Assembly: GCA_017893485.1 (NCBI GenBank) | Contig: CM030364.1 | Coordinates: 251,694,731-251,758,730 of the forward strand | Source of the DNA: Hemerocallis citrina | Taxonomy: Eukaryota; Streptophyta; Magnoliopsida; Asparagales; Asphodelaceae | Direction of reading: 5' to 3' | Length of the DNA stretch: 64,000 nt | Shown: positions 46,012-53,831 of the stretch, one piece after another | Layout: the number at the start of each line of letters is the position of its first letter | Position numbering within the stretch: the first letter of the stretch is position 1 | Program-made: the position numbers and the translations under genes | The notes under the pieces: generated by a model | Databases searched by the model: none | What the model saw: the letters and a program-made list of their open reading frames with translations, nothing else | Told to the model about the DNA's origin: nothing

Positions 46012-48075
46012 GTATCCCCGCCGTATCCCGTATCCTACTTTTTTGAAAATTGCTGTATCCCCTGCACCTGTGTCCCCGTACGCGTGTCGCCGTATCCGTA
46101 TCAGTACTTCATAGCTTGGCGAAAAATTTAGCATATCACTCTAGGACTCGACACATTCAAATGAGGTATCATTTTATTAGAATGGCGGTTGAGAAGAAAT
46201 AGTTGAAGCTATCTAAGATTTTTGGCACTAAGATCTGGCAGATATGCTCACAAAGGTAGTGGATAGCAGGAAACATCAGCTGTGCTATACTGCTATTGGA
46301 TTGTCTCCAGGTTAATTGATCAGGAGACTCGCAGAGGCACATGCCTAGACTAGGCCAATGGAAAAATGAAGAATAGGTTAAAGACTTCATGTATATGTCT
46401 TCAAGAGGGAGATTGTTAGGGTTTGTGATCCAAACACACGATAATGGGGTTGGAGAAGACAGACAAGAAGAAGAGTCGAAAATAGAGCAAGCAGCTCAGA
46501 GCAGCCAGCAGCTGCAGACTAGTTGCGGTCGAGCGCACTTGGACAGTCGACCGCACACGTACAGGCAAATGTACGGTCGATCGGGCAGTCGACCGTCTCT
46601 CTCTATTGGACCCTGCAGTCTTCAATGAATGATCGGTCGACCGGGCAGTTGACCAACCCACTCTCTGTTGGACGCTGTACAGTTGAAGGCATGAACTGGT
46701 TGACCGTCACTGTGTTGCGGTCGACCGTCGTGACGCTGATTGATGAGCGGTTGAGATTAGAAGTTGTGTAAACCTATATATATTGTATTGTGTACGATTT
46801 TAGAAAAAAGTTAAAAGAAAAGAAAGATCTAACAGTAATCATTGAGAGAAAGGGAGATAGAGAGTAACCCTACACCTTGGTGGTGAGTTCTTAAGAGATT
46901 TGTAAACTTGTTCTTCATATTTCTAGTGGAAATCGCATGAGTGCTTCTTCGCGGGGAAGTAGCCATTGCATTGGGTGAACCTCGATAAAATCTCGTGTGT
47001 TCTTGTGTGTTGCTTTTGGTTGTTCTTTGTTCTCTTGCTTTTGATGCTATTGTTCTTGCATCTTTGTTGGTGAGTTATTCCGCAGTTACAACTCTACAGT
47101 TCTATGGATCAGAATTTCCATGATGTAACAATTGAGAAATTGACTATTCACTTTCGGAGTTGATCAAGGGACTAATATAAAATTAGCAAATTGTGGAGGA
47201 CTAATATGGAATTCCAATAATCGTTGGGGACCTGTGTGGAAGAAACCCAATATTTAAATGTATAAGAACTTAGGGAAACTTACACAAAAGATCATACTAA
47301 TGCTATATGGATTTTGGATATATGTTTGCCTTTTTCTCTTATAGTTCTCGTGACAAATGTTTTGACAAATGTTTTAACGAGATAAGTACCATTTCTCGCT
47401 GTTTATGACAGGTTCATGTATTCTTTTATCTGATATGCAGGTGACACCTCCATTCCCTACAGTTCTTGCAACCTGCCCAGTTATACAGTTTGAGGCAAGT
47501 GTAGATGGCAATGTTGTTTTCATGCTCCTTGTTTTCTCAAATTTCATATGTTATCATATTTTTTTTGTTTTTTATATACAAATGGGAAATGGTTTCGATT
47601 CCCTGGTTTGGGGCGCATATTCATTATGCACTTTGACCCAGAAAGAAGTGCAACCAAATTGAATTTGTTAGGAAATATTTCTTTTTATGGGGAGGCATAA
47701 CGCTTTCCCTAAATCTGGGAATTATGGAAGCTTGTAAAGTTGTAATGTTATTTGAAGGTTGCAAAATGCCTATATATAGATTTGTCTAATATTTCCTGCT
47801 TATGGGTGTAATTTTAGGCGAAATGTCTGCCCCCATCAACTCCAAATTCTGAGAAGCAGTTGTGTTTTACCTTTGATAGTCAAGTAATCTTACCACCTGA
47901 GAGTTTCCTTACTATAAGCCTCCCGTTCATTTATGGCATTCGAAAGGATGATGGCAGTCTGCAACCTCTTAGAAACCTTGAGAATCAACCAGAGCTCACT
48001 GCATGGCTTGTGAAATCCACAGCTTTGCGAATTCTTTCTTTGGGACATGACATTGATGGGAAACAAATTGTGTGA
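25888..48075 (+). CDS. SMG8: SMG8 homologue (nonsense-mediated mRNA decay factor), four coding exons
   Basis: SMG8 with SMG9 binds and restrains the SMG1 kinase that phosphorylates UPF1 in mRNA surveillance. The exons are 25888-26336, 26763-29552, 47441-47494 and 47818-48075, all meeting in phase 0, giving about 1183 residues if one lost base is allowed. Recognisable parts are an N-terminal G-like domain (VVVGFVGSG near residue 54), FMFSVCHVIVFLHEGLRFD across exons 1-2, SGRQLCDAISLTGKPCMHQ, a cysteine block HACACGRSRRLQEDPFD, VGFEHECSYGHRFLLSPEH, and the C-terminal VTPPFP...QPELTAW. An alanine run lies at 27607-27657. Exon 1 appears to lack one base near 26316-26318, and exons 2 and 3 are 17.9 kb apart because of nested transposons. 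Identity is secure; whether this copy is functional is open. Confidence 0.88.
26763..29552 (+). CDS. SMG8: SMG8 exon 2 (main exon)
   Basis: The acceptor CAG precedes GTTTGCCATG at 26763, giving VCHVIVFLHEGLRFDTQILK. The frame is open for 930 codons to LQRIFL and the donor GTACAA at 29553. Its uninterrupted length argues that this gene is or recently was under selection. Confidence 0.88.
30005..31211 (+). repeat. 5' LTR of intronic gypsy element
   Basis: 1207 bp, uninterrupted. It includes a C-rich leader-like block (30400-30870) whose open frames rich in Pro/Ser are not genes. The copy in the right LTR (33790-34620) allows direct alignment. Confidence 0.85.
31215..31230 (+). other. primer-binding site (initiator tRNA-Met type)
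   Basis: TTGGTATCAGAGCGAAG follows the LTR end by about three bases, matching the usual plant TGGTATCAGAGC site. Confidence 0.85.
31566..32340 (+). pseudogene. gag of intronic gypsy element
   Basis: It begins MENSDIFTTLVAIQATLADI. After a TAA near 31656 it continues in the same frame with FESRMEPQAYLDWIRAMDHY, VKFATMKLTGKAQQHWINLE and TWKVIKEKLTERDVP, the standard chromovirus gag core. A further TAA at 32052 separates it from YVDKFDDFLIRCNALGKESE and FRAGLRADLRNELI. Several in-frame stops show long inactivity. Confidence 0.8.
32340..32660 (+). pseudogene. gag C-terminus and linker, eroded
   Basis: This serine/asparagine-rich stretch reads SSNSYSLRNDN-like and then ISIVEYIAVIADEPDNEF. It is where the zinc knuckle (normally C-x2-C-x4-H-x4-C) should lie, but only a partial YCW...C remains. 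Just after IRSIQAP the reading jumps into integrase sequence, marking the internal deletion. Confidence 0.55.
32660..33469 (+). pseudogene. integrase C-terminus and chromodomain of intronic gypsy element
   Basis: Pieces read ITWQPIDFIPVIEHHRASES, IHDLHREIFKKIYENNFNYK, FYVGDEMMV-stop-IRPERF, AHAASPFKILPEINDNVYVV and LPDTTYPPTKKLDNILDDQI. A chromodomain follows: GSIHRYLVRWKNKPESKNTW then IDCEEFQCLDPVLLEYYN. Stops and frame changes lie between pieces. The frame continues past the LTR start at 33406 and ends at 33467-33469, so the pol terminus overlaps the 3' LTR by about 64 bases. Confidence 0.8.
34047..34360. mobile_element. hAT MITE, 314 bp, family copy A
   Basis: The ends TAGGGGTGTAAA and TTTACAACCCTA are inverted repeats. 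The body is filled with GGTCCGA/TCGGACC-type motifs. The flanks match weakly (ACCGTTCT and ACTGTCGT). The second member at 61665-61978 has the same length and order of blocks. Confidence 0.8.
34744..37281 (-). repeat. solo LTR, gypsy family of the 5'-end element, TSD AGTAT
   Basis: It starts TGTAACGCCCCGAATTCC, ends ACGGGATGTTACA, and is flanked by AGTAT at 34739-34743 and 37282-37286. Both ends and the first kilobase match the LTR at 4990-9253, so it is the same family and orientation. Near 36340 on the minus strand it carries a B-box-like GGGTTCGAAACC module. Confidence 0.88.
36338..36400 (-). other. tRNA-like module in solo LTR
   Basis: The minus strand reads GCCTGGGTTCGAAACCTGG with a B-box core, preceded by GGGTGCTCACTGTGTTGGGC. 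This parallels module 1 of the LTR at 4990-9253. Confidence 0.5.
37940..38620 (+). repeat. 5' LTR of copia element
   Basis: 681 bp. Between 38050 and 38260 it holds at least six copies of GGTCGACYG-like palindromic motifs (for example GGTCGACCGGGCAGTCGAC). A TATA-like CTATATATAT lies at 38301. Confidence 0.9.
38622..38637 (+). other. primer-binding site (initiator tRNA-Met type)
   Basis: AGTGGTATCAGAGCACC begins directly after the LTR end ACTCAACA. Confidence 0.9.
38660..39452 (+). pseudogene. copia gag with one in-frame stop
   Basis: It starts MGDKSRVKEFDGIDFTMWKI at 38660 and is stopped once at 38816-38818. It then continues in frame with NKLDQKTLGQIQLSLSRKSL, MFEKLNAANQVLHLKKLVNL and the zinc knuckle CWYCKKPGHRKDQC at about 39365-39406. 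This is the UBN2-type gag of Ty1/copia elements, the structural shell protein. Only one nonsense change separates it from a complete frame, and the rest is well preserved. Confidence 0.88.
39480..40210 (+). pseudogene. copia protease remnant and integrase N-terminus
   Basis: A degraded protease region reads VDSGS-like, then YHCTPMRDVFEDYRTGDFGA. The pre-integrase zinc region follows: LWHVRLGHLREKGAKQ then FCENCVMGKQK. The integrase core begins KLELVHTDVWGP and FVTFIDDATRKVWIHAIRKK, carrying two aspartates. It stops at 40206-40208 and jumps into the linker before reverse transcriptase, so the rest of the integrase core, including the catalytic glutamate, is deleted. Confidence 0.82.
40470..41440 (+). 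pseudogene. copia reverse transcriptase, one catalytic Asp lost
   Basis: The frame opens with PTLRRSTRKRRPTKIFDPSA and WELAMRDEMNSLEQNQTWEL, then LINKWIFRVNDEADGSKRYK, two stops near 40815, and LEQLNVKTSFL with a frame change. It continues with MYIKQPTSFEAKEKEDMVCR, LRKSLYGLKQASRQWYLKFD and LALYVDMLLAGSC. The last is the catalytic YVDDM motif with one aspartate codon missing (YVD-ML). The element could not synthesise DNA even if the frame were open. Confidence 0.85.
41947..46114 (+). mobile_element. hAT transposon (autonomous type, decayed), 8-bp TSD
   Basis: The ends CTGGGAAGCACGGATAC and GTATCAGTACTTCATAG are imperfect inverted repeats. The target duplication TTTGGCGA/CTTGGCGA is at 41939-41946 and 46115-46122. 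Both subterminal regions (41960-42110 and 46008-46105) are full of GTATCC/GGATAC motifs. The coding region is at 43482-45752. An AT microsatellite of about 34 units sits at 45941-46008. Confidence 0.88.
43482..45752 (+). pseudogene. hAT transposase (BED finger, RNase H-like core, hATC)
   Basis: The N-terminus MDSMNPIGANQRESDTTTFW leads to a BED zinc finger (WQCSFCNKQFTGSYSRVKAH). A frameshift near 43860 follows, then FCASGLPFHLTRSPYYV. Further breaks occur before MAIADSQPMFLRAVN. The catalytic-domain part includes VVQVITDNAPVCKSTG and WTPCVVHTFNLALKNI. An AG/GT intron is possible at about 45035-45155. The C-terminal dimerisation domain is EWWLFYGTSAPNLQTLALKL, CSSSCAERNWSTYSFIHS and RLWDVGGDLFDLLD, ending at a TAG at 45752. 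Three or more frame changes make it inactive, although most domains are easily read. Confidence 0.87.
46414..47098 (+). repeat. 3' LTR of copia element
   Basis: 685 bp. A polypurine tract AAGAGGGAGAT precedes TGTTAGGG at 46414. It has the same GGTCGACCG-rich block as the 5' LTR. Confidence 0.9.
47441..47494 (+). CDS. SMG8: SMG8 exon 3 (54 nt)
   Basis: It encodes exactly VTPPFPTVLATCPVIQFE, a conserved block near the SMG8 C-terminus. The acceptor is ATGCAG; the donor is GAG|GCAAGT. Confidence 0.85.
47495..47817 (+). other. SMG8 intron with GC-AG boundaries
   Basis: The donor is GCAAGT after GAG and the acceptor is TTTTAG before GCGAAATGT. A GT alternative six bases downstream (AGT|GTAGAT) would add two residues (A-S) and fits the donor consensus worse. 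Confidence 0.65.
47818..48075 (+). CDS. SMG8: SMG8 exon 4 (terminal)
   Basis: It reads AKCLPPSTPNSEKQLCF, then SQVILPPESFLTISLPFIYG and LRNLENQPELTAWLVKSTAL, ending at TGA 48073-48075. The conserved LPPESFLT...LPF.YG and QPELTAW blocks are intact. Confidence 0.85.
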   Translation, partial: AKCLPPSTPNSEKQLCFTFDSQVILPPESFLTISLPFIYGIRKDDGSLQPLRNLENQPELTAWLVKSTALRILSLGHDIDGKQIV

Positions 48076-50840
48076 TGGAAAATTAAGGTTATTTCATTAC
48101 AGGTGGAGGTTCCAATTGCAGCTGCACTGGGTCGCAAATTTGTTCAACCAAAATTTGGGTAAAAGGTAAGAGAACTTTGTGCGTCTGTGTAGTAGGCTTA
48201 TTTATTTTTCATTACATTTTTTTATTCAGCTTAAAGTATTTATCCTACTGCGGAATGTTTTGTGCAGCTGATTTCATATTGAGCACATGCAGGAATCCAT
48301 TAGAAGAGGTAGGTTTAGTTTTGGCTGTTTTCTTTTTGGGTTTTCTAGCGAACCTAATATGCTTATTCTAATAGTTCATCTCCAATCAGGTTTTTATTAC
48401 TATTCGTTGGAAAATAAGTTTAGTCGCTTATTTCCTAGAATTGGGAATATAAGCTGATGGAGAGACTAGTGTTAGTCTCTCCCATTGCCCATAGAATGCC
48501 AGTTCATCGTAACCTTCCTCCTAAAATCTACCAACAAGAAAGAACTCTGGTCTCTCAACAAACCCTAAAGGAGTGCCTTTTGTGTAATTCCAGGTGGTTA
48601 ACGGGATATGGTTGCATAATGGTGTACAATGTTCTCAAATGGGTTATGATGGATTTTCAAGGTATGAATTTATTAAATTTTCTACTGATTGAGCTTTCAT
48701 TTAGTGGAGTATCTTTTTTTTGGGCATGAACAACATAGATATTATGGATCGTAAGACATGTCTTCAGTTAGCCAGCCAGTATATTTTGTATGGATGTCCC
48801 TTTACTGTCCATGGTTGCCGTCAGCACCAAGTTGAAAAATAATTTCTGAAGGCTGAGGACTGATCAGAAGGCTAAGGACAGATCACTTTTTATAGATATA
48901 TTTCTCATTCTAGTTATGCTTCTTAGAGATTAGCCTCTGGACTATGCAGGTGATGACTCCATAAGCTTTTGACAATCCTAAGTCATTCTGAACCTGTGAT
49001 TCATTTCTTGCCATGCCCATATGAGCTAACTTTGTGTTATGTATTTAGAATCATTTGTTGCTATAGGTTTTGTCTTCTAAATATCTGAATTAATGATTGA
49101 TAAAAATTGGACATTTTGATGACTATAGTAGGCTTTTTGTTGTTGTGTGGTTCACAGGTCCTTCATTCGGCAAATCGGACAAAATTAATTTGTTAAAATA
49201 CACTTCATTGAATTCTTTCCAGAAAAACGAAGGGAAAAAAAAAAACACTTCATTGAATGATTTTTCTTTTTTTTAAATTTCCTCTCTGAATTGCTATGTC
49301 AGAGTAAGCTCTCGCTGGGTTTGCACTTGTTTTGGATTATATCCATTGTATCGCTTCTTATTGCATGAAACACTCAAAGTTGCTCATTCAGGATCTGACC
49401 TTTCTTATGTGCCATTGTCTCATTTTAGTTGTTGAAATTTCCTATATTGAGTCACCTTTATATTGCATATCTTTTTTTGAGAGACAAAAGTAGTTTGTTT
49501 GTTTGTTTGTTTGTTTGTTTGTTTGTTCTTCTTCAGTTTTACTTACAGTTTATCATGTTTTGTGATCATAGTGTTCCAGATAAACTGATACAGACGCAGT
49601 GCTGCTTAACTATAGGGGTCATTGGAAAAGAATACACGGACAAATTCTCTTTCTTCTGTGGAGTGCTTATCTGCGTCTAGCTGAAAAGGAGGGCTTTGCC
49701 AAGTGGTGTGAATTCTAGGATCCCGAAATTTATCTGAGACAAATTCTAAAAGTACTGTAATTTGAATCTGGATCCCAAACATTGTAACATCCCAAGCTCG
49801 AGTGCTGGACTCGTGTTCTGAGTTCTCATGTTGTAGTTGTTTGCTGTAGCACTGAGTTCGTGAAACAATCATGCAACATTGAGAAACTAATTCTTAAGCA
49901 GCTTGCTTGTAGTTGTATGTTGGTGGGAAAATGTGTACCTGAACTAGTTGAATTATATAGTTGGTTGCTTTTTGTGATTGAAGTGTGTTCACTTGATTAC
50001 TTGATGTGTATAAAATATCGTTTCATATCAAAATGCTTCGGTTAGTAACTTAGTATGCGCAAGAATGAGGCATTACTATTCCAAGTATATTTCTGCATTG
50101 AATCCTTTGAAGATTTTGGTATTATGTGTTTGGAATGGATGTGTAATTTGAATGTGCCTACTTGACTGCCAAGATTGGTCACAAGATTCTGCACTTATTT
50201 GTCTCAAGAGAGTGAAATTGAAGTATGTTCTAATGCTTGGTCCTACTGTGCGCAACCTGGATGGACATCTTATTGAGGCTTTTCATTCACAGTACTACCG
50301 GTTTTTGGTTTCAACTTCCAAATAGGAATATTTTATGCTATTCAGTTAGTAGTTTACTTTGTATGAGTTACTTTCATCTTCTTTTCTTTAATAATTTGAG
50401 TTGTACTGGTGCTTAGGGCATGGAAACACATCACTATTTGACTCTTGGAATATACAATGTTGATACAGCAAAGTAGTATTTATGGGAATACTTATTTCTT
50501 TCATTATACTATTGAGAATACCTCATTCCTATGAATACTTTAATCTACGAACCAAACACACCCATATCTTTATCTTTATTGAAAATAAGCGGGCTTCGTT
50601 TCTCCAAGGTCGTCTAAAAGTTGTAACAGGCATAAAAAGGTTGTAATAGGCATAAAACTATAATTAGTTTGAAGCCAATTATATTTCTGAAAATAACATA
50701 AATAGTAGCCATATTTCTTCAGAACATTCAGAAATATGGGGAGAATTTTCCGAAGGAAAACTGAATCAGTCAGCCTTATATACAACCGGATACAAATGGT
50801 CCCCCACCATAATAGGATCAAGGTTCAGCTCCATTAGTTC
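48076..50840 (+). other. SMG8 3' flank with exon-like segments, no certain gene
   Basis: Three short segments with splice-like borders look coding: 48104-48161 (VEVPIAAALGRKFVQPKFG then stop), 48597-48661 (VVNGIWLHNGVQCSQMGYDG) and 49659-49715 (WSAYLRLAEKEGFAKWCEF then stop). I cannot assign them. A (TTTG)n tract lies at 49496-49527. The rest is AT-rich DNA. Confidence 0.35.
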
Positions 50841-50848
50841 TATATATT
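50838..50848 (+). promoter_or_regulatory. possible TATA box of hypothetical gene
   Basis: TTCTATATATTC lies about 100 bp before the ATG at 50943. It is a weak candidate in AT-rich DNA. Confidence 0.3.
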
Positions 50849-50942
50849 CTCCGTTATCTAACATTTTTTGAAAAAAAATTGTTGTTGAAGGACTATCTAC
50901 ATTGAAGAATTCCGAAATTAATAAAACATTCTATGCAAAAAA

Positions 50943-52211
50943 ATGCAAGGAAATGACCACAAAGTTCTCATCAGTATCTGCGAGGAAGCACCTGAAAGAC
51001 TAAAGGCCAGTCACCGGCAAAGTGAGCACAACAAACCCCACACAGCGCATGGGTATGATAGGCGGAGGATGTTGCTGGGCTACTCTCATCAGCTCCGGGA
51101 GTCGAGTTTAGAGCAACAACAGGAGACGCAGACTAGGGAGTCATCGTCACCACCACCGCCACGGTCACTCAGGTGGAAGAGTTGGAAGGCCAAGTACAAG
51201 AATAACCATAACTGTGTAAGCTAAAGAAATAAGCCAAATTATGATTTTGTTATTTGGTTGATACTTAATTGTATATTAAACTGTTTAATCATTACATACT
51301 TTGTAGTTATTTTTGTTTCCCTCCCCCTTAACTTATCAATATATATAAATTGGCTGTGCTATATATACCAAAAAAAAAAGTTGCAGAAATGAATAAAGAT
51401 TTGAGGTTGAGGTTCATTTGTTAAATTTTTTTTACAGAAGAGAAAGAGGAGGCGAAGAGAAATTCGAACAAAAGTAAGATTATGGGTTCAAAGAGTATTT
51501 AGAAGAAGGCCGCGTGGTTATGAACCAATTGTATCGGACATTAATGTATGTGAATTGTACTAATTTTATAAGCATTTTTATCTTTCACATTTTTCTGTAT
51601 AAATAATTTAATTTAAATTTTCTGAAATACTATAAAAAGCTAAGAACTTGTGAACTAATAAGACAACCAAACATAAATGAGAACAATTTTTCTGTTGTCT
51701 TACATATAACAGTTTTATATTAACTTGCAAAAATTGTAGGGAATTTTTATCTGAAAGCAAAAAACATTTGTACTTTTGATACTTACATTGACTAAAAATG
51801 GATTGCAACAACAAATGTTTTGGCTCTAATTTAGAACAAGTGAAGATTATAAAAGATGTTGCAAATTAATTTCTTTTTAGAAAATAAAAACAAATATTGC
51901 ATCTAATATGAGATGATGCACAAATGATTATATTTGAAGTAGACTATCTCATTAGTTTTGTACTTTACTGACCAGACGAAGATGAAGCGTTTACTGAACC
52001 AGATTACAAGTTCATGGAGGTCCTGCAGCAGTTTGATGTGGTATTACCAGAAACTCAGATCTTAGTTGCAATTACTGCCTTTGATGAATATATATACACA
52101 CGTAATTGTATGTATAATTTTGGAGGCCAGCTGATGAGAACACTCCTTTTAGAATCACACAGAGAAATCTTCGAGCTGCATGATGCATTTCAGATATTAC
52201 TGGACTACTAA
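50943..52211 (+). CDS. hypothetical protein, probably three exons
   Basis: Exon 1 (50943-51212) starts MQGNDHKVLISICEEAPERL and contains a glutamine-rich and proline patch (LEQQQETQTRESSSPPPPRS), then WKSWKAKYKNNHNC before GTAAGC. Exon 2 (51438-51546) follows TTTTACAG and is strongly basic (KRKRRRREIRTKVRLWVQRV), ending SDIN before GTATGT. Exon 3 (about 51975-52211) reads DEDEAFTEPDYKFMEVLQQF and ends FQILLDY-stop. Splice phase fits between exons 1 and 2. Between 2 and 3 it is off by one, so a small exon or other border may be missed. I recognise no family. A basic middle and acidic end could suggest a nuclear protein, which is a guess. Confidence 0.4.
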
Positions 52212-53175
52212 CCAGAAGAGTTACTCAGATTATTCGTTGTATATATGACAATGTTTTTAATTGAGCAATAATTTGTGTTGGCTAAATTACACTAAAATAC
52301 TTGAATGTGTCACTAGTACTGTACTTTTTTTTTCTTTCTCCTTTTTGACAGAATGTACAGTAAATTCTGTTAATTTTGAGCATAACTCTCGAGCATTGCT
52401 AACAACATCATGTTAAAAAAAACGTAACTGTATATCAATATTACCTATCCATCAAAATTATGCAACAGACATAATATATGCCAATTACGCCATCAAACTT
52501 GTTTAATGTACATTAGAAGCAATCCAGGATATTGGCTCCTCATGTGTTGTGATATGGGGATGATGCTCCGCCAACCAAGATCCTATAATTAAACATTGAA
52601 TCGATAAAACCCAGTGATCTTCAAGCATGACTGAATAAATTCAAAAAAAAAAAACACCTTAACCAACGATGCATTCTGCCCATCCAGCTAGCCTATGAGC
52701 ACAAAAGTACGTCCACGCCTACGGATCAGCTAGTCGAACAAATTTTACGAACAGAAGCCCTTATTTTCATATTTCTTATTCCTTACTTAAATTGGAATCC
52801 ATTCCTTGGAACAAAATAAGTCTCTTGTATTTTTTCACCTCCAACTTTATTCTAATTCCTAAAAGGAATTTTTTCAAAAATCATCTAGTTCAACATCTAT
52901 CATGTACGTATCTCTTTTTTCATAATGTCTGAAGAGCCTACCTAATCTATCGCTCCAATCTGTCGGGACATTATTTGTCAGCCTCATGTGTTCATCTGTT
53001 TACAGACAAAGATTTGGATTCAATTTCTTATAGGAAGTTAATTTGCATGTCAGTAGTATAACTGATCTTTTGGCTCAATTTCCAGAATGTGGGATCACTG
53101 GGATGCTTCTGAGTATTTCATCAACAAAAAAATATAGATAATTAAAACTAAGTATGGCAACATATAATTAAGTTA
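52212..53175. other. non-genic stretch
   Basis: AT-rich DNA with no recognised coding, RNA or repeat structure. Confidence 0.5.
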
Positions 53176-53184
53176 ATCATTAAA

Positions 53185-53831
53185 GGGGTTTTAACATATA
53201 TGTCCCTAACAAATATGTGAATATCATGTATGCCCCTCACAAATATGTATTTTCATATTTGTCCCCAACAATATATACCATATCTCTTAATTACCCATCT
53301 AGTTAAAAAAAAAAAAATCAAAACGAAGGAAATTTTCAGTTTTTTAATGTACTTAATGAAAAATGACTGGAATATTCTCTTCTCTACCATTCAAACTATA
53401 TATTCTTCATCCTTGTAAATCCGGGCGGGCAATTATTAATCTAACCGAGACTCATTAACTTTTCTCAAAATTTCTTCATTTTTTTTCTTCAAGAAATGGA
53501 CAAACTAACAGTGTATCTTTGAAAACTACATATTCTTCCTCACGTTACTTCTCCAAAATTGCCATCAATTTTGTTTTTAATGATGGATTATAAGCTTTCT
53601 CATTTATTTTCCTTAAAACTCTTAATTCTTTTATCATTTGATTGTCTAATCTCATCTTTTAATTTGATTTCTATTTGTTTCGTAAGGGTAAAATCATAGT
53701 TAACTTAGCGATATCTAACATAGGGGTAAATATGAAATAAAGTCCAAATTGTTAGGGGTATATACGAAAATATATTTGTGAGGGATATATATGATATTAT
53801 CATATTTGTAGGGTGTGCATGTTAAAAACCC
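53185..53831. mobile_element. Mutator-like MITE, TSD ATCATTAAA
   Basis: It begins GGGGTTTTAACATATATG and ends with CATGTTAAAAACCC. The perfect 9-bp duplication ATCATTAAA is at 53176-53184 and 53832-53840. Inverted arms share blocks such as CCCTCACAAATAT. Length is 647 bp, non-coding. Confidence 0.85.

Larger units (their letters stand above)
41440..46330 (+). pseudogene. copia RNase H interrupted by hAT transposon
   Basis: IPYASAVGSLMYAMVSTRPD and then GYVDADFLDDHDGYRSTTGY, SLASQLQKVVAQSTTESEYM and LWCDSQNAVFLA lead to the hAT insertion at 41947. After 46114 the frame resumes as LAKNLAYHSRTRHIQMRYHF. The split falls inside the conserved C-terminal RNase H stretch, with an imperfect 8-bp duplication (TTTGGCGA and CTTGGCGA). 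Confidence 0.85.
37940..47098 (+). mobile_element. Ty1/copia retrotransposon with hAT insertion, TSD GTTCT
   Basis: LTRs at 37940-38620 and 46414-47098 begin TGTTAGGGTTTGTG. GTTCT is duplicated at 37935-37939 and 47099-47103. The interior order is gag, protease remnant, integrase, reverse transcriptase, RNase H (copia order). Excluding the hAT transposon at 41947-46114 it is about 5 kb. The LTRs are very similar to each other, so it is younger than the gypsy elements, but coding is broken. Confidence 0.92.
37658..47248. mobile_element. Mutator-like MITE, split by copia element, TSD AATATTTAA
   Basis: The termini GGGTTTTTTTCCACACA and TGTGTGGAAGAAACCC start inverted repeats of about 100 bp (CCATATTAGTCC and related blocks on both sides). 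AATATTTAA is duplicated at 37649-37657 and 47249-47257; nine bases is the Mutator superfamily length. Without the copia insertion it is about 430 bp and encodes nothing. Confidence 0.85.
29553..47440 (+). other. 17.9-kb SMG8 intron containing nested transposons
   Basis: The donor GTACAA lies after LQRIFL; the acceptor ATGCAG lies before VTPPFP. Removing the gypsy element (30005-37462 plus one 5-bp duplication) and the MITE stack (37658-47248 plus one 9-bp duplication) leaves about 825 bp. Both main insertions have readable target duplications. Confidence 0.85.

Noticed and set aside
49429..49680. Open frame with repeated FVCL
   Set aside because: Translation of a (TTTG)n microsatellite.
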